Shown: piece after piece, positions 44,783 through 53,781 of the stretch | How the letters are laid out: every line of letters starts with the position of its first letter | Position numbering within the stretch: position 1 is the stretch's first letter | Assembly: GCF_002355595.1 (NCBI RefSeq) | Contig: NZ_AP017422.1 | Span: 1,116,001-1,180,000, forward strand | Source: Filimonas lacunae | GTDB taxonomy: Bacteria; Bacteroidota; Bacteroidia; Chitinophagales; Chitinophagaceae | Reading direction: 5' to 3' | DNA: 64,000 nt | Notes under the pieces: generated by a model | The model's database searches: none | Seen by the model: the letters and a program-made list of their open reading frames with translations, nothing else | What the model was told of the DNA's origin: nothing | Position numbers and translations under genes: made by a program

Positions 44783-45793
44783 ATGTCAATACAGATAACG
44801 CCGGAGTTATTGGAAAAATATTATTCCGGTAACTGTACCGGCCAGGAAAGGCGGGAGGTGCAGGTGTTTTTACAAAAGCCGGAATCGGAAGCATTGCTGA
44901 ACCAATGGCTGGAACAACGGGAAGCGGGCGATCGGGTAACCTTTGAAGCAGATGCCACTATACATCCGCAAAGTGAGGCCTGGCGCCAACGGTTTTATGA
45001 ACAGGCAGGTATTGCCCCAGCGAGTGAGCAGCCGGCTCCGGTGCGTAACATGCGCTGGTTAAAGCAGGCGGCTATATGGGCAGGGGTGGCGTTGACCGGC
45101 CTGGTGTTTTTGCTGCTGCAACGCAGGCAAATAGCAGCACCTCCGCAATTAGCCTGGATAGAGAAAGTAAACCATAACGGGCAGCGTGCTAAAATAATAC
45201 TGGCCAATAGTAGTGTAGTATATCTGGGGGCTGGAAGCTCCTTACGTTTTCCACAAAAGTTTGAAGCGACAACCCGCGAAATATATTTAACAGGAGAAGC
45301 TTTTTTTGAAATAGGAGCTGATAAGCAAAAGCCTTTTATTGTACATAGCCAGCAATGGCAAACACAGGTGCTGGGTACCTCCTTTAAAATAGAAGCTTTT
45401 GCAGGAGTGCCTTTTACTGTGCAGGTAGCTACGGGTAAGGTGCGTGTAGAGGAAGTGACGGCTACGGGTAGCAGGCCGGTGGCTGTGCTGGCGCAGGGTG
45501 AGCGGGCTGTTTGTTATGAGGGGCAATCGTGGAAAGACCGGGTGCCCGCCAATGAAGTAACTGCCTGGAAAGAGGCGCGTTTAAGCTTTAATAATCAATC
45601 ACTGGAAGCCATCACCACCGTGCTGGAACGTTGGTACAATAAAGAGATCGTTTTTACTAAAAAGGCCAAAGCAAAAGAGAAACTAACGCTGATACTGGAT
45701 GCCAGTGCGCCGCCCGAAAAAGTGTTTAAACTGCTGGCATCGGCTGCACATTTCAGATACACCATAGAAGACAAGCAAATTATTATTCATTAA
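44783..45793 (+). CDS. FecR-family anti-sigma factor (with DUF4974)
   Basis: This 336-residue protein has a cytoplasmic N-terminus (about 1-90), one membrane helix (AAIWAGVALTGLVFLLLQ), a FecR domain (about 135-245; NSSVVYLGAGSSLRFP, LTGEAFFEI, GTSFKIEAF) and a DUF4974-like C-terminus (about 262-336; LEAITTVLERWYNKEIVF). It should pass the signal from the STN domain of the SusC at 45992 to the sigma factor at 44111. Gene order sigma-FecR-SusC-SusD on one strand is the classic arrangement. Confidence 0.93.
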   Translation: MSIQITPELLEKYYSGNCTGQERREVQVFLQKPESEALLNQWLEQREAGDRVTFEADATIHPQSEAWRQRFYEQAGIAPASEQPAPVRNMRWLKQAAIWAGVALTGLVFLLLQRRQIAAPPQLAWIEKVNHNGQRAKIILANSSVVYLGAGSSLRFPQKFEATTREIYLTGEAFFEIGADKQKPFIVHSQQWQTQVLGTSFKIEAFAGVPFTVQVATGKVRVEEVTATGSRPVAVLAQGERAVCYEGQSWKDRVPANEVTAWKEARLSFNNQSLEAITTVLERWYNKEIVFTKKAKAKEKLTLILDASAPPEKVFKLLASAAHFRYTIEDKQIIIH

Positions 45794-45991
45794 TAAAAAG
45801 TATATGAAGCTATAGAAGAGATAGTATAAAAAAAGCTTCCCATGCGGGAAGCCCGGTAATGTGTTTTTCGCTGCTGCCAGGTTTTGGACGACGGGGCTGC
45901 AGTGATAACACAGAGACAGGCTTTTGTCCTGACTCCTGATGTTAATTACGAATTCGGGGTTATCCCCCACGAACCATAAGTACACGAATGT
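45794..45991 (+). other. Leader region of the second SusC operon
   Basis: This 198-bp gap holds a perfect 7-bp hairpin (GCTTCCC/GGGAAGC, 45835-45841 and 45846-45852) right after a run of A's. It also holds a CAGG...CCTG motif near 45918-45932. The hairpin has a T-run only when read on the minus strand, where no gene ends, so it is more likely a leader structure. No TAnnTTTG box was seen, fitting ECF control. Confidence 0.35.
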
Positions 45992-48900
45992 ATGCAAAAA
46001 AAATTGTCTCCTACAACAAGGTTTATCATGAGAGTTTCCTATTTACTGATGATTGCCCAATTTACCCTGTTGAGTCTGTCGATGGCAAAGGATACGCATG
46101 GCCAGGATCTCAGCAAAGTAGTTTCGGTTCAGTTTCACCAGGCGGGTATTAAAGAAAGCCTGCTGGAAATTCAGCGTCAAAGCGGCATCCGGTTTATTCT
46201 GCCGGAAAAGCTGATGCTGGCCGAAGACAAAAAAATCACCTTTCAAAGTAACGGCATCAGCGTGCAGGCATTGCTGGATAGGGTGCTGGATTCTACCGAT
46301 CTGGCTTATCGTACATTGGAAGGGTATGTTGTGATTGATGCCCGTGAACGCAGGGTGGTGTCAGGTAAATTAACCGGTGTTATCCGCGACGAAAAAGGGA
46401 ATGCATTGGCAGGGGCAGGGGTGCGTATTGTGGAGCTGAATCAAACCATACAAACCGATGTAAATGGTAGTTATATCATAACGCTTAAACCCGGCACTTA
46501 TACAGTAGAATATACCTATGTATCGTATCAAAGGCAGGTGGACAGGGTGTTGGTAGAAGAAGGTAAAACCGTTACCATGGATATAACGTTAAAGCCTGCT
46601 AATAACCTGTTAACAGAAGTGGTAGTAAGCTATGGCAAGCAACGCTTGCGTAACATTACCGGTTCAGTTGCTGCGGTAGATGCCGGTCCGATGCAGGATA
46701 TGCCGGTAATGCAGTTTGCGCAGCAGTTACAGGGCAAGGTAGCTGGTGTGCAGGTAGCACAAACCAGCGGACAGCCGGGGCGTGGTATGGGCTTTGTTAT
46801 TCGTGGCGCGGCTTCTTTTTATTCCAGCAACCAGCCATTGTTTGTGATAGATGGATTGCCCATTACCGGCAGCATTAATAATATCAATCCGGCTGAAATA
46901 GAAAGCTTTAGTTTTTTAAAAGATGCTTCTGCTACTGCTTTATATGGTTCGCGTGCAGCGAATGGAGTGGTGCTGATTACTACCAAGCATGCTAAACCGG
47001 GCGATGCCAAAGTGGAATTTTCTGCTTACTATGGTGTTCAGAAGATTCCTACTAATAAACTGCCGCGCATGATGAATGCCCATGAGTTTGCTACTTATAT
47101 GAAGCAACGCATGGAAGATGGTTTATTGTATGAGCCTGGTTACACGGTAGCGGCTGATTATAAAGCAGCTTATGATAACCCGGATCAGTATGGCGAAGGA
47201 ACTAACTGGTTTAAACTGTTAACACGTGCCGCGCCTATTCAAAGCTACGATCTCAGTGTAAGAAGCGCCAGAGAGCATTCCGCTTCTACTTTGATAGCTG
47301 GCTACCAGGAGCAGCAGGGGGTTATTATCAATACCGGCACCCGTTTGTTCTCCCTGCGTTTTAACCAGGATTTTACCAGTGAAAACAATAAGCTGCGTGT
47401 AGGGTTTAACCTGGCTCCCAGCTATCGCGTTGATCATAACAACCGGTTATCTACGGATGGGGTAGGCGGTTATTTTGAACGTTTCTTTGAAGCCAGTCCA
47501 TTGCTCTCGCCCTACAATGCAGATGGCAGTTATGCCCGCAACGTAACTTCTCCGGGTATGGTATCATATATTAATCCGCTGGCTACTTTTAACCTTACCA
47601 ACGATGATTATTATACCACGCGTATACTGGCCAATGGCTACCTGAACTACGAGTTTTTTAAAGGCCTGAGTTTGAAAACCAACCTGGGTATCGATAAGGG
47701 CAATGAAACCCGCAAGTATTTTCAATCAGGTCTGGTAACGGGAACGCAGGGACAAACTACGGGCACCAGCTCAGCAATAGACAATGGTTCGTGGACGGCA
47801 GAAGCCAACCTGGTGTATGATAAAACCATTGCTACAGATCATCATATAGAAGCGCTGGCAGGCTATTCAGCACAGAAGTTCAGTACTTATAGCAATACAC
47901 TTACCGGTTTAGGATATACCAGTGATGATATTCCTTACCTCAGTGCTGCTACCAGCATTACCGGTGGCAGCGGAGCGGGTGATTTTTCTATGTTGTCTTA
48001 CATCGGTCGTTTTAACTACAGCTTTAAAAACAGATATCTGTTATCAGCCGCTTTCCGTAACGATGGTTCTTCTCGGTTTGGTATTAACAAACAGTGGGGT
48101 ATTTTCCCTTCTGTATCAGCCGGCTGGGTTATCAGTGAAGAAGCGTTTATGCAAACTGTAACCGCTATAGATTTCCTGAAACTGCGCGGTAGCTTTGGTG
48201 TTACCGGTAATAATAACTTCCCGGGTAACTATGATGCGCAGGCTACTATCGGCACTTACTATTACAACTATAATAACACGGTTACACAGGGACAGACGAT
48301 TAACCGCCTCCCGAATGCCGATTTGCGTTGGGAGCGTAATAAGCAACTGGACTTTGGTATAGATGTAGCCCTGTTGAACAACCGTATCAGCCTTACGTAT
48401 GATTATTACCATAAGCTTACCGATGGATTGATTCAGCAGCGTGCTATACCTACTTCTTCAGGCTTTAGCCAGATATTGTATAATGTGGGTGCATTGAAAA
48501 TGTGGGGCCATGAATTCAGTATCTCTACTAAAAACCTGGTGGGCGATCTGAAGTGGAACACCCGGCTGATTGTGTCGTTTGATCGTAACCTGATTACCAA
48601 CCTGGTAGATCCGGGCTATATCCGTCGTAACACAACTGTCTCTTCTGATTATTACCGTCAACAGGTGGGGCATCACCTGGGTGAGTTCTATGGTTTTGTG
48701 TTTGATGGTTTGTATCGCGATGCAGCTGATCTGGCTAATTCACCCAAATACCTGAGCACCACTGCCAAGCCGAACGGGAACTCTGATATAGGAACCATTA
48801 AGGTAAAAGACCTGAGTGGGGATGGTAATATTGATGATGTAAACGACCGCACATTTATTGGCGATCCTACCCCTACTTTTACAGGTGGCATGGTCAACAG

Positions 48901-49378
48901 CTTTACCTATAAAAACTTTGATTTTAATATTGATATGTCGTTTTCGGCAGGGGGTAAAATTTTAAATGCGGCTAAATGGGCTTACCGTACCAATATGGAC
49001 GGATCGCGTAACCTGGAAGTGGCAGCACTGGATCATTGGCGTTCGCTGGAAAATCCAGGCTCAGGCATGTATCCGAGAACTAAAACCGGTACCACTGCCA
49101 TGGGCCGCCAGGTAAACTCCCAATGGATAGAAAGCGGCTCTTACCTCACCGCCAAGAATATTTCGCTGGGTTATACACTGCCTGTAAAAGGTGGTATGAT
49201 TAACAAAGTAAGGGTATACGCTTCTGTGCAGCAGGCGTTTGTATGGTCACGCTATTCAGGTATGAACCCTGAAATAAATGTAGGCGGATCTGATCCTACG
49301 GCGGGTGTGGGCATTGACGAAAATGCATATCCCATCCCACGTACATTTTCTATTGGCTTTATTACCACATTCAAATAA
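45992..49378 (+). CDS. SusC/RagA-family TonB-dependent transporter with STN signalling domain
   Basis: This 1128-residue outer-membrane protein has an N-terminal signal (hydrophobic about 13-30), an STN domain (about 40-115; VQFHQAGIKESLLEIQRQSG), a carboxypeptidase-like repeat (about 127-205; LTGVIRDEKGNALAGAGV), a TonB plug (about 210-330; GKVAGVQVAQ, NQPLFVIDGLPI, DASATALYGSRAANGVVLITT) and a barrel ending SIGFITTFK. It follows sigma and FecR genes and precedes SusD by 18 bp. It should import a ligand with TonB energy and signal its presence through FecR. The phosphoesterase in the same operon hints at a phosphorylated ligand (inference). Confidence 0.95.
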   Translation: MQKKLSPTTRFIMRVSYLLMIAQFTLLSLSMAKDTHGQDLSKVVSVQFHQAGIKESLLEIQRQSGIRFILPEKLMLAEDKKITFQSNGISVQALLDRVLDSTDLAYRTLEGYVVIDARERRVVSGKLTGVIRDEKGNALAGAGVRIVELNQTIQTDVNGSYIITLKPGTYTVEYTYVSYQRQVDRVLVEEGKTVTMDITLKPANNLLTEVVVSYGKQRLRNITGSVAAVDAGPMQDMPVMQFAQQLQGKVAGVQVAQTSGQPGRGMGFVIRGAASFYSSNQPLFVIDGLPITGSINNINPAEIESFSFLKDASATALYGSRAANGVVLITTKHAKPGDAKVEFSAYYGVQKIPTNKLPRMMNAHEFATYMKQRMEDGLLYEPGYTVAADYKAAYDNPDQYGEGTNWFKLLTRAAPIQSYDLSVRSAREHSASTLIAGYQEQQGVIINTGTRLFSLRFNQDFTSENNKLRVGFNLAPSYRVDHNNRLSTDGVGGYFERFFEASPLLSPYNADGSYARNVTSPGMVSYINPLATFNLTNDDYYTTRILANGYLNYEFFKGLSLKTNLGIDKGNETRKYFQSGLVTGTQGQTTGTSSAIDNGSWTAEANLVYDKTIATDHHIEALAGYSAQKFSTYSNTLTGLGYTSDDIPYLSAATSITGGSGAGDFSMLSYIGRFNYSFKNRYLLSAAFRNDGSSRFGINKQWGIFPSVSAGWVISEEAFMQTVTAIDFLKLRGSFGVTGNNNFPGNYDAQATIGTYYYNYNNTVTQGQTINRLPNADLRWERNKQLDFGIDVALLNNRISLTYDYYHKLTDGLIQQRAIPTSSGFSQILYNVGALKMWGHEFSISTKNLVGDLKWNTRLIVSFDRNLITNLVDPGYIRRNTTVSSDYYRQQVGHHLGEFYGFVFDGLYRDAADLANSPKYLSTTAKPNGNSDIGTIKVKDLSGDGNIDDVNDRTFIGDPTPTFTGGMVNSFTYKNFDFNIDMSFSAGGKILNAAKWAYRTNMDGSRNLEVAALDHWRSLENPGSGMYPRTKTGTTAMGRQVNSQWIESGSYLTAKNISLGYTLPVKGGMINKVRVYASVQQAFVWSRYSGMNPEINVGGSDPTAGVGIDENAYPIPRTFSIGFITTFK

Positions 49379-49396
49379 TCATTATTGGCTATTATA

Positions 49397-50941
49397 ATGA
49401 AAAAGATATTGATACCGGCAGCATTCCTGGCCATTGTAGCCAGCTCCTGCTCTAAAAGCTTTATTGAGCTTACCCCGAAGGATTCGTATACCGATGCTTC
49501 TTATTACAAAACGGAAACACAGTTTCGTGCGGCACTGGTTGCGGCTTATGCACCTTTGCGTGATGTGCTGATCAACGATTACTTTACTTCCGAAATGCAC
49601 TCTGATAATACCGTGTATCAGCCTATTCCGGGTAACCGAGGTACTGCCTTTGTAGAAAGGGAAAATATATCTGATTTTGTTAACACTTCTACTAATTCCT
49701 ATGCTGCTGCTACATGGCAGCATAGCTACACGGGTATTTCGCGTGCCAATATCATTATCTCCCGTTTAAAAACGGCAGCGATAGCCGACAGCGTTAAAGC
49801 GGGTATTGATGGGCAGGCGAAGTTTTTACGTGCGTTGAATTATTTTAAACTGGTACGCTTATATGGCGGGGTGCCTTTGTTTTTAGAAGAAGTAACTACT
49901 GCCGAAGATGCGTTTAAAGCCCGCTCTACGGCGGAGGAAGTCTACACACAGGTAGTGGCTGATGCCAAAGACGCGGTGAGTGAACTGGCTGCCCCGGGTA
50001 AGTTTCCACAAACAGGGGAAGCCACCAAAGGTTCTGCTACTATCTTACTGGCCGAAGTGTATTGCCAGCAAAAGAAATGGGCCGAGGCGGAAGCATTGCT
50101 GAATACCTTGCCCGGCATGGGCTACGATTTAAATGCTAACTATGCCGATGCGTTTTTGCCTGCGAATAAAAACAGCAAGGAGAGTTTGTTTGAAATACAG
50201 TTTTTAGGTGGTACCATGACGGGGGCTACGCCTAATGTGTTGTCGTTTCATTTCCTTCCCCGCAGTAAGGACACCAAATTACTCACAGGCATTACTATTG
50301 ATAACACAGGTTCCGGTGGCTGGAACACACCCAGTACAGATCTGATACAAAGCTTTGAGCCTAATGATAAGCGTTTAGATGCTTCTATTGGCATAGCAGA
50401 AGGTACTTATGATGTCAGCAGTTATTTTGCCTATTCTGCTGTTAAAAGTGTGATCAACTATACGCCTGCTACGGGTAAAACCGGTGTGCCTTATATCAAA
50501 AAATACCTGCATGCCCCATTAGTAGCCACTACCGGTTCCAGCGATAATTTTCCTATCTATCGTTACGCCGATGCCCTGCTGTTGCTGGCAGAAGCTTTGA
50601 ATGAGCAAAGCAGACCCGGTGAAGCCTTAATTCCTCTGAACAGGGTGCGCGCCAGGGCAGGACTTACGGCTATACAAAACACAGATATAGACATCCTACG
50701 CGATACTATTTTTCATGAGCGCCGTGTAGAGCTGGCTTTTGAAAACCACCGCTGGACCGATCTGCTGCGTGCCGGAAAGGCATTGACCGTGATTAATGAT
50801 TTTGGTAAGAAAATCAGGCAGCAGCTTACTTACCTATCATCCGATGCGTATGTAATAGATGCACATAACCTGGTTTTTCCGATACCGCAGAATGAAGTGG
50901 GCCTGAATATTAAGATTAAACAGAATGATGGTTATTTTTAA
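49397..50941 (+). CDS. SusD/RagB-family nutrient-binding lipoprotein
   Basis: ATG 49397 gives a good lipoprotein signal (MKKILIPAAFLAIVASSC; cysteine about 18), so it was preferred over the slightly longer frame. The 514-residue protein has SusD features: FIELTPKDSYTDASYYKTE, AKFLRALNYFKLVRLYGGVPLFL, YADALLLLAEALNEQ, PLNRVRARAGL, FHERRVELAFENHRWTDLLR, and an IKQNDGYF end. It forms the surface lid of the SusC at 45992. The phosphoesterase gene starts on the base after its stop codon. Confidence 0.95.
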   Translation: MKKILIPAAFLAIVASSCSKSFIELTPKDSYTDASYYKTETQFRAALVAAYAPLRDVLINDYFTSEMHSDNTVYQPIPGNRGTAFVERENISDFVNTSTNSYAAATWQHSYTGISRANIIISRLKTAAIADSVKAGIDGQAKFLRALNYFKLVRLYGGVPLFLEEVTTAEDAFKARSTAEEVYTQVVADAKDAVSELAAPGKFPQTGEATKGSATILLAEVYCQQKKWAEAEALLNTLPGMGYDLNANYADAFLPANKNSKESLFEIQFLGGTMTGATPNVLSFHFLPRSKDTKLLTGITIDNTGSGGWNTPSTDLIQSFEPNDKRLDASIGIAEGTYDVSSYFAYSAVKSVINYTPATGKTGVPYIKKYLHAPLVATTGSSDNFPIYRYADALLLLAEALNEQSRPGEALIPLNRVRARAGLTAIQNTDIDILRDTIFHERRVELAFENHRWTDLLRAGKALTVINDFGKKIRQQLTYLSSDAYVIDAHNLVFPIPQNEVGLNIKIKQNDGYF

Positions 50942-52732
50942 ATGCGTATGAAAAAGATAACAAATAGTTTTCAGAAAGCACTCTGCTTTCTGCTGGCCCT
51001 GCAACTGCAGGGCACAGTGCAGGCGCAGCACACTGCGGCTGCCAATAATGAGGAGGAGTTTAGTATTGTAGTATTGCCTGATACGCAATATTATACCGCA
51101 GAAAAGAACGGTGGCAAAAAGGAGATGTTCTATGCCCAAACAGACTGGATTGTAAAAAATGCTGCGAAAGAGCGTATTCAATACGTGATACAGCTGGGGG
51201 ATATCAGTGATGACGGAGAGAAGATTCCACAGGAGTGGGTAAATGCTTCGGAGGCCATGTATCGCCTGGAAAAGCCCTTGCCCGGCTACCCGCAAGGTAT
51301 TCCCTATGGCCTGGCGGTAGGCAACCACGATCAAACTAAAAGTCAGTTCCCGGTAACAGGCAAAACAGACCAGTATAACAAATACTTCGGCGTAGCGCAT
51401 TTCAAAGGCAAGCAATGGTATGGTGGTCATTATGGCAATGATAATGATAGCCATTACGATTTACTTACGGTAGCAGGGATGAAGCTGCTGGTGCTGTATT
51501 TTGAATATGACTCCTACGATGAAAATATAGAAGGCCTTAACCGCTGGGCTGCTGGTGTACTGGAAAAATACAGCGACCGCAAAGCGATACTGGTAAGTCA
51601 TTCTATCATTCATTTCAACAAAACTGCCGGTACCAACGAGAAAGGTTTTCCGCCTTTCTCTAAACAAGGCAAGCGTGTATTCGATCGCCTGAAAAGCTAT
51701 CCCAACGTGATGATCACCTTATGCGGCCACGTAGGTGATAACGGCGAAGGTTACCGTCAGGATGGCTATGCCGGTAATGTGATTAAAACCTTTTTATCCG
51801 ATTACCAAAGCCGGCCCCAAGGTGGTCACGGCCTGATGCGCCTGATGAGTTTTTCCCCGTCGAAAGACCTCATCCGCGTACGCACCTTCTCACCCTTTAC
51901 CGGCGAAGAAGAAACCGATGCAGATAGCCAATTCACCTTACCCTGGCTGCATCATACCACGGTATCCCGTTTCCTGGATTATAATAACGACCAGGTAACA
52001 GACGTGTCGTTCTTTGCCAACGGCGACTGGAAAATTGCCGGCCAACCCCAGCAACACTTTGGTGAACCCGGTGACATAGCCGCGCCTGCTGATTACGATG
52101 GTGATGGCAAAACAGACCTGGCCGTATTCCGCCCCTCAGCAGGTAAGTTCTACCTGCAAAGCGGTAAAGTAGTCACCCTGGGCAACCCCGGTGATATACC
52201 GGTATGTGGCGATTGGGATGGCGATGGTTTTGCTGATGTGGCTGTTTATCGCCCTGCTACACTCACCTGGTATATTGACGGCATGGATAGCATTCGCTTT
52301 GGTCATAAAAACAGTGTGCCGGTACCTGCTGATTACGATGGCGATGGTATACTGGATGTTGGTGTTTTCAGAACCGATAACTCTTTATGGCAAACCAGCC
52401 TGGGCAATATCCCACTGGAAGTAAAACATACCCCCGGTGATATTCCGGTACCCGGTGACTACGATGGCGATGGCCGCGCAGAGATGGCGGTGTACAGGCC
52501 TGCTACCAACGAATGGCTGATTAACTTTAAAGCACCGGTGAAGTTTGGGCAGGCAGGTGATATACCCGTGCCGGGTAACTACCACAAGGGGGGTAAGACA
52601 TTGCCTGCGGTATACAGGCAGGGAAAGATTTATGTGCAGGATGGAATGGTGATAGAAGCAGGAGAGGGGAATGTGCAGGAGCTGTTGAATGTGCTGCCGG
52701 GAGTGCGGATGTTGGGAAAAGTAACTCAATAG
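50942..52732 (+). CDS. Secreted metallophosphoesterase fused to FG-GAP/VCBS repeats
   Basis: This 596-residue protein has a signal peptide (ending VQAQ, about residue 29) and a calcineurin-like phosphoesterase domain (about 38-310): PDTQYY, QLGDISDDG, AVGNHDQT, LVSHSIIHF, CGHVGD. The first metal motif is DxQ and the last is GHVG rather than GHxH, as in some secreted members. About 340-560 holds five or six FG-GAP-like repeats (ADYDGDGKTDLAVFRP, GDWDGDGFADVAVYRP and so on), which form calcium-binding propeller blades; the last blade is degenerate (NYHKGGK). It abuts SusD directly and probably processes the ligand of that SusC/SusD pair at the surface. Confidence 0.9.
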   Translation: MRMKKITNSFQKALCFLLALQLQGTVQAQHTAAANNEEEFSIVVLPDTQYYTAEKNGGKKEMFYAQTDWIVKNAAKERIQYVIQLGDISDDGEKIPQEWVNASEAMYRLEKPLPGYPQGIPYGLAVGNHDQTKSQFPVTGKTDQYNKYFGVAHFKGKQWYGGHYGNDNDSHYDLLTVAGMKLLVLYFEYDSYDENIEGLNRWAAGVLEKYSDRKAILVSHSIIHFNKTAGTNEKGFPPFSKQGKRVFDRLKSYPNVMITLCGHVGDNGEGYRQDGYAGNVIKTFLSDYQSRPQGGHGLMRLMSFSPSKDLIRVRTFSPFTGEEETDADSQFTLPWLHHTTVSRFLDYNNDQVTDVSFFANGDWKIAGQPQQHFGEPGDIAAPADYDGDGKTDLAVFRPSAGKFYLQSGKVVTLGNPGDIPVCGDWDGDGFADVAVYRPATLTWYIDGMDSIRFGHKNSVPVPADYDGDGILDVGVFRTDNSLWQTSLGNIPLEVKHTPGDIPVPGDYDGDGRAEMAVYRPATNEWLINFKAPVKFGQAGDIPVPGNYHKGGKTLPAVYRQGKIYVQDGMVIEAGEGNVQELLNVLPGVRMLGKVTQ

Positions 52733-52783
52733 ATTGGTTAAAGGCATCTGCCTTACAAGCAGAGGGGGAACCCGTGTGCTTCC

Positions 52784-52827
52784 CCCAACAAAAAAGCCTT
52801 GCAGAAATGTAAGGCTTTTTTGTTGGG
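52784..52827. terminator. Strong bidirectional terminator after the phosphoesterase gene
   Basis: A perfect 17-bp stem (52784-52800 with 52811-52827) closes a 10-base loop and contains six A's in the 5' arm and six T's in the 3' arm. It lies about 50 bases after the stop and ends the second SusC/SusD operon. Confidence 0.88.
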
Positions 52828-52986
52828 CTTGATTTGCCCGCTGCTCTTAATTCATGATGATCCAAAGCTTTTCAATACATCAAAAGTAAAGGAATTGTAC
52901 CACTCTGATTCCCATTGACTAAAACGCGTAGCATATCATCAATTAGCAAACAATACAACTGTTTTTTGTATATAATGAAAATATAA

Positions 52987-53004
52987 ATATACCTGAAGGT
53001 ATAT
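52987..53004. promoter_or_regulatory. TetR operator copy 1, perfect 18-bp palindrome
   Basis: ATATACCTGAAGGTATAT is a perfect palindrome 46 bp before the TetR ATG and overlaps the expected -33 zone of its promoter. Two near-copies lie in front of the first SDR gene. Confidence 0.75.
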
Positions 53005-53023
53005 GTTAATAAACTTTTTAGTT

Positions 53024-53031
53024 TATTTTTG
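53024..53031 (+). promoter_or_regulatory. Candidate -7 box (TATTTTTG) of the TetR gene
   Basis: TATTTTTG matches TAnnTTTG, 18 bases before ATG 53050. The 18-bp palindrome ends 19 bases upstream, where the -33 box would be. Confidence 0.5.
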
Positions 53032-53049
53032 ACCTTCAATTTACTAGTG

Positions 53050-53640
53050 ATGTTGACAAAAGCAGAAAGAACAAAACAATTTATTTTGGAGACAGCTGCG
53101 CCCATTTTTAACCAGAAGGGGATTTCGGGTGCCAACATAGATGATGTGCTGGATGCTGCAAAGCTGACTAAGGGCTGCCTTTACGGCCATTTCGAAAGCA
53201 AGGAGGATCTGGCTCTTCAGGTCGTTGAACACATGCTCGAAAAAAATGTCGAAAAAATGAGGTCTACTATCAGTAAAGGTAAAACTGCTAAGGCTAAGGT
53301 ATTCGCCTTTCTTGACTTCTATAAAGACCCTCTGAATACTTATCTTAAAGGCGGGTGCCCCATATTTAACATTGCTGTGGAATCCGATGATAATTTTCCG
53401 GCTATCAAAGACAAAATCGCAGGTGTTATCCGAAACGGGCAGAACATTTTTGTGAGCATACTTAATGAAGGTATACAGGCTGGTGAATTTTCTGCTGATC
53501 TTGATCCGGTGGTGTATGCATTTAAGGCAGTATCTGCCGTAGAAGGAGGTGTTGTATTGTGCAGGGCCATGAACACAGCTAAGCCTATGTCAGGGTTAAT
53601 CAAAAGCCTTAAAATGGAATTGGAAAGCTATGCAAGCTAG
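53050..53640 (+). CDS. TetR-family repressor of the SDR/oxidoreductase operon
   Basis: ATG 53050 was chosen (196 residues); the frame runs seven codons further upstream. The N-terminal HTH (about 8-55) shows FILETAAPIFNQKGISG, IDDVLDAAKLTKGCLYGHF. The ligand domain includes KGGCPIFN with Cys 103; relatives with a cysteine here may sense electrophiles, which is inference. Three copies of an 18-bp element flank the gene, so it likely represses itself and the two SDRs and MDR enzyme downstream. A hairpin overlapping its stop codon may weaken read-through. Confidence 0.9.
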   Translation: MLTKAERTKQFILETAAPIFNQKGISGANIDDVLDAAKLTKGCLYGHFESKEDLALQVVEHMLEKNVEKMRSTISKGKTAKAKVFAFLDFYKDPLNTYLKGGCPIFNIAVESDDNFPAIKDKIAGVIRNGQNIFVSILNEGIQAGEFSADLDPVVYAFKAVSAVEGGVVLCRAMNTAKPMSGLIKSLKMELESYAS

Positions 53641-53648
53641 CTTTTTTA
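53624..53648 (+). terminator. Hairpin terminator overlapping the TetR stop codon
   Basis: AAAGCTA (53624-53630) pairs with TAGCTTT (53638-53644), loop of 7, followed by a T-run to 53647. The stop codon TAG is in the 3' arm. Stem is short, so partial termination is likely. Confidence 0.5.
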
Positions 53649-53658
53649 TTGCCAATAA

Positions 53659-53676
53659 ATATACCAAAAAGTATAT
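53659..53676. promoter_or_regulatory. TetR operator copy 2
   Basis: ATATACCAAAAAGTATAT matches the palindrome at 52987 in 15 of 18 positions. It lies between the TetR stop and the first SDR gene. Confidence 0.7.
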
Positions 53677-53753
53677 TATGTTGCTTTCGATACCATCAAA
53701 CATCTTTTCCGTGTTATCTCAATAGTAAAGAAAATCCTTTTGCAGCATTAAAA

Positions 53754-53771
53754 ATATACTAAAAGGTATAA
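53754..53771. promoter_or_regulatory. TetR operator copy 3
   Basis: ATATACTAAAAGGTATAA matches the palindrome at 52987 at 14 of 18 positions and ends 10 bases before the SDR start codon. There it could block transcription or the start of translation-coupled RNA synthesis. Confidence 0.68.
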
Positions 53772-53781
53772 AATAAGAATC

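Larger units (their letters stand above)
52733..53049. other. Intergenic region with terminator, operator and TetR promoter
   Basis: This 317-bp stretch holds the terminator at 52784-52827, an AT-rich part without a convincing gene, the TetR operator at 52987-53004 and a candidate -7 box at 53024-53031. The 88-codon minus-strand frame crossing the TetR start is not supported. Confidence 0.6.

Noticed and set aside
45835-45852. Hairpin GCTTCCC/GGGAAGC as a terminator of the FecR gene
   Set aside because: The T-run would lie on the minus strand, where no gene ends; on the plus strand the stem is followed by CCGGTAAT.
52020-52600. Regularly repeated DNA that could suggest a repeat array
   Set aside because: The periodicity is explained by the FG-GAP repeats in the phosphoesterase; repeat units are coding, unequal and not CRISPR-like.
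52872-53138. 88-codon minus-strand frame
   Set aside because: It overlaps the TetR start, operator and promoter and has no recognisable features.
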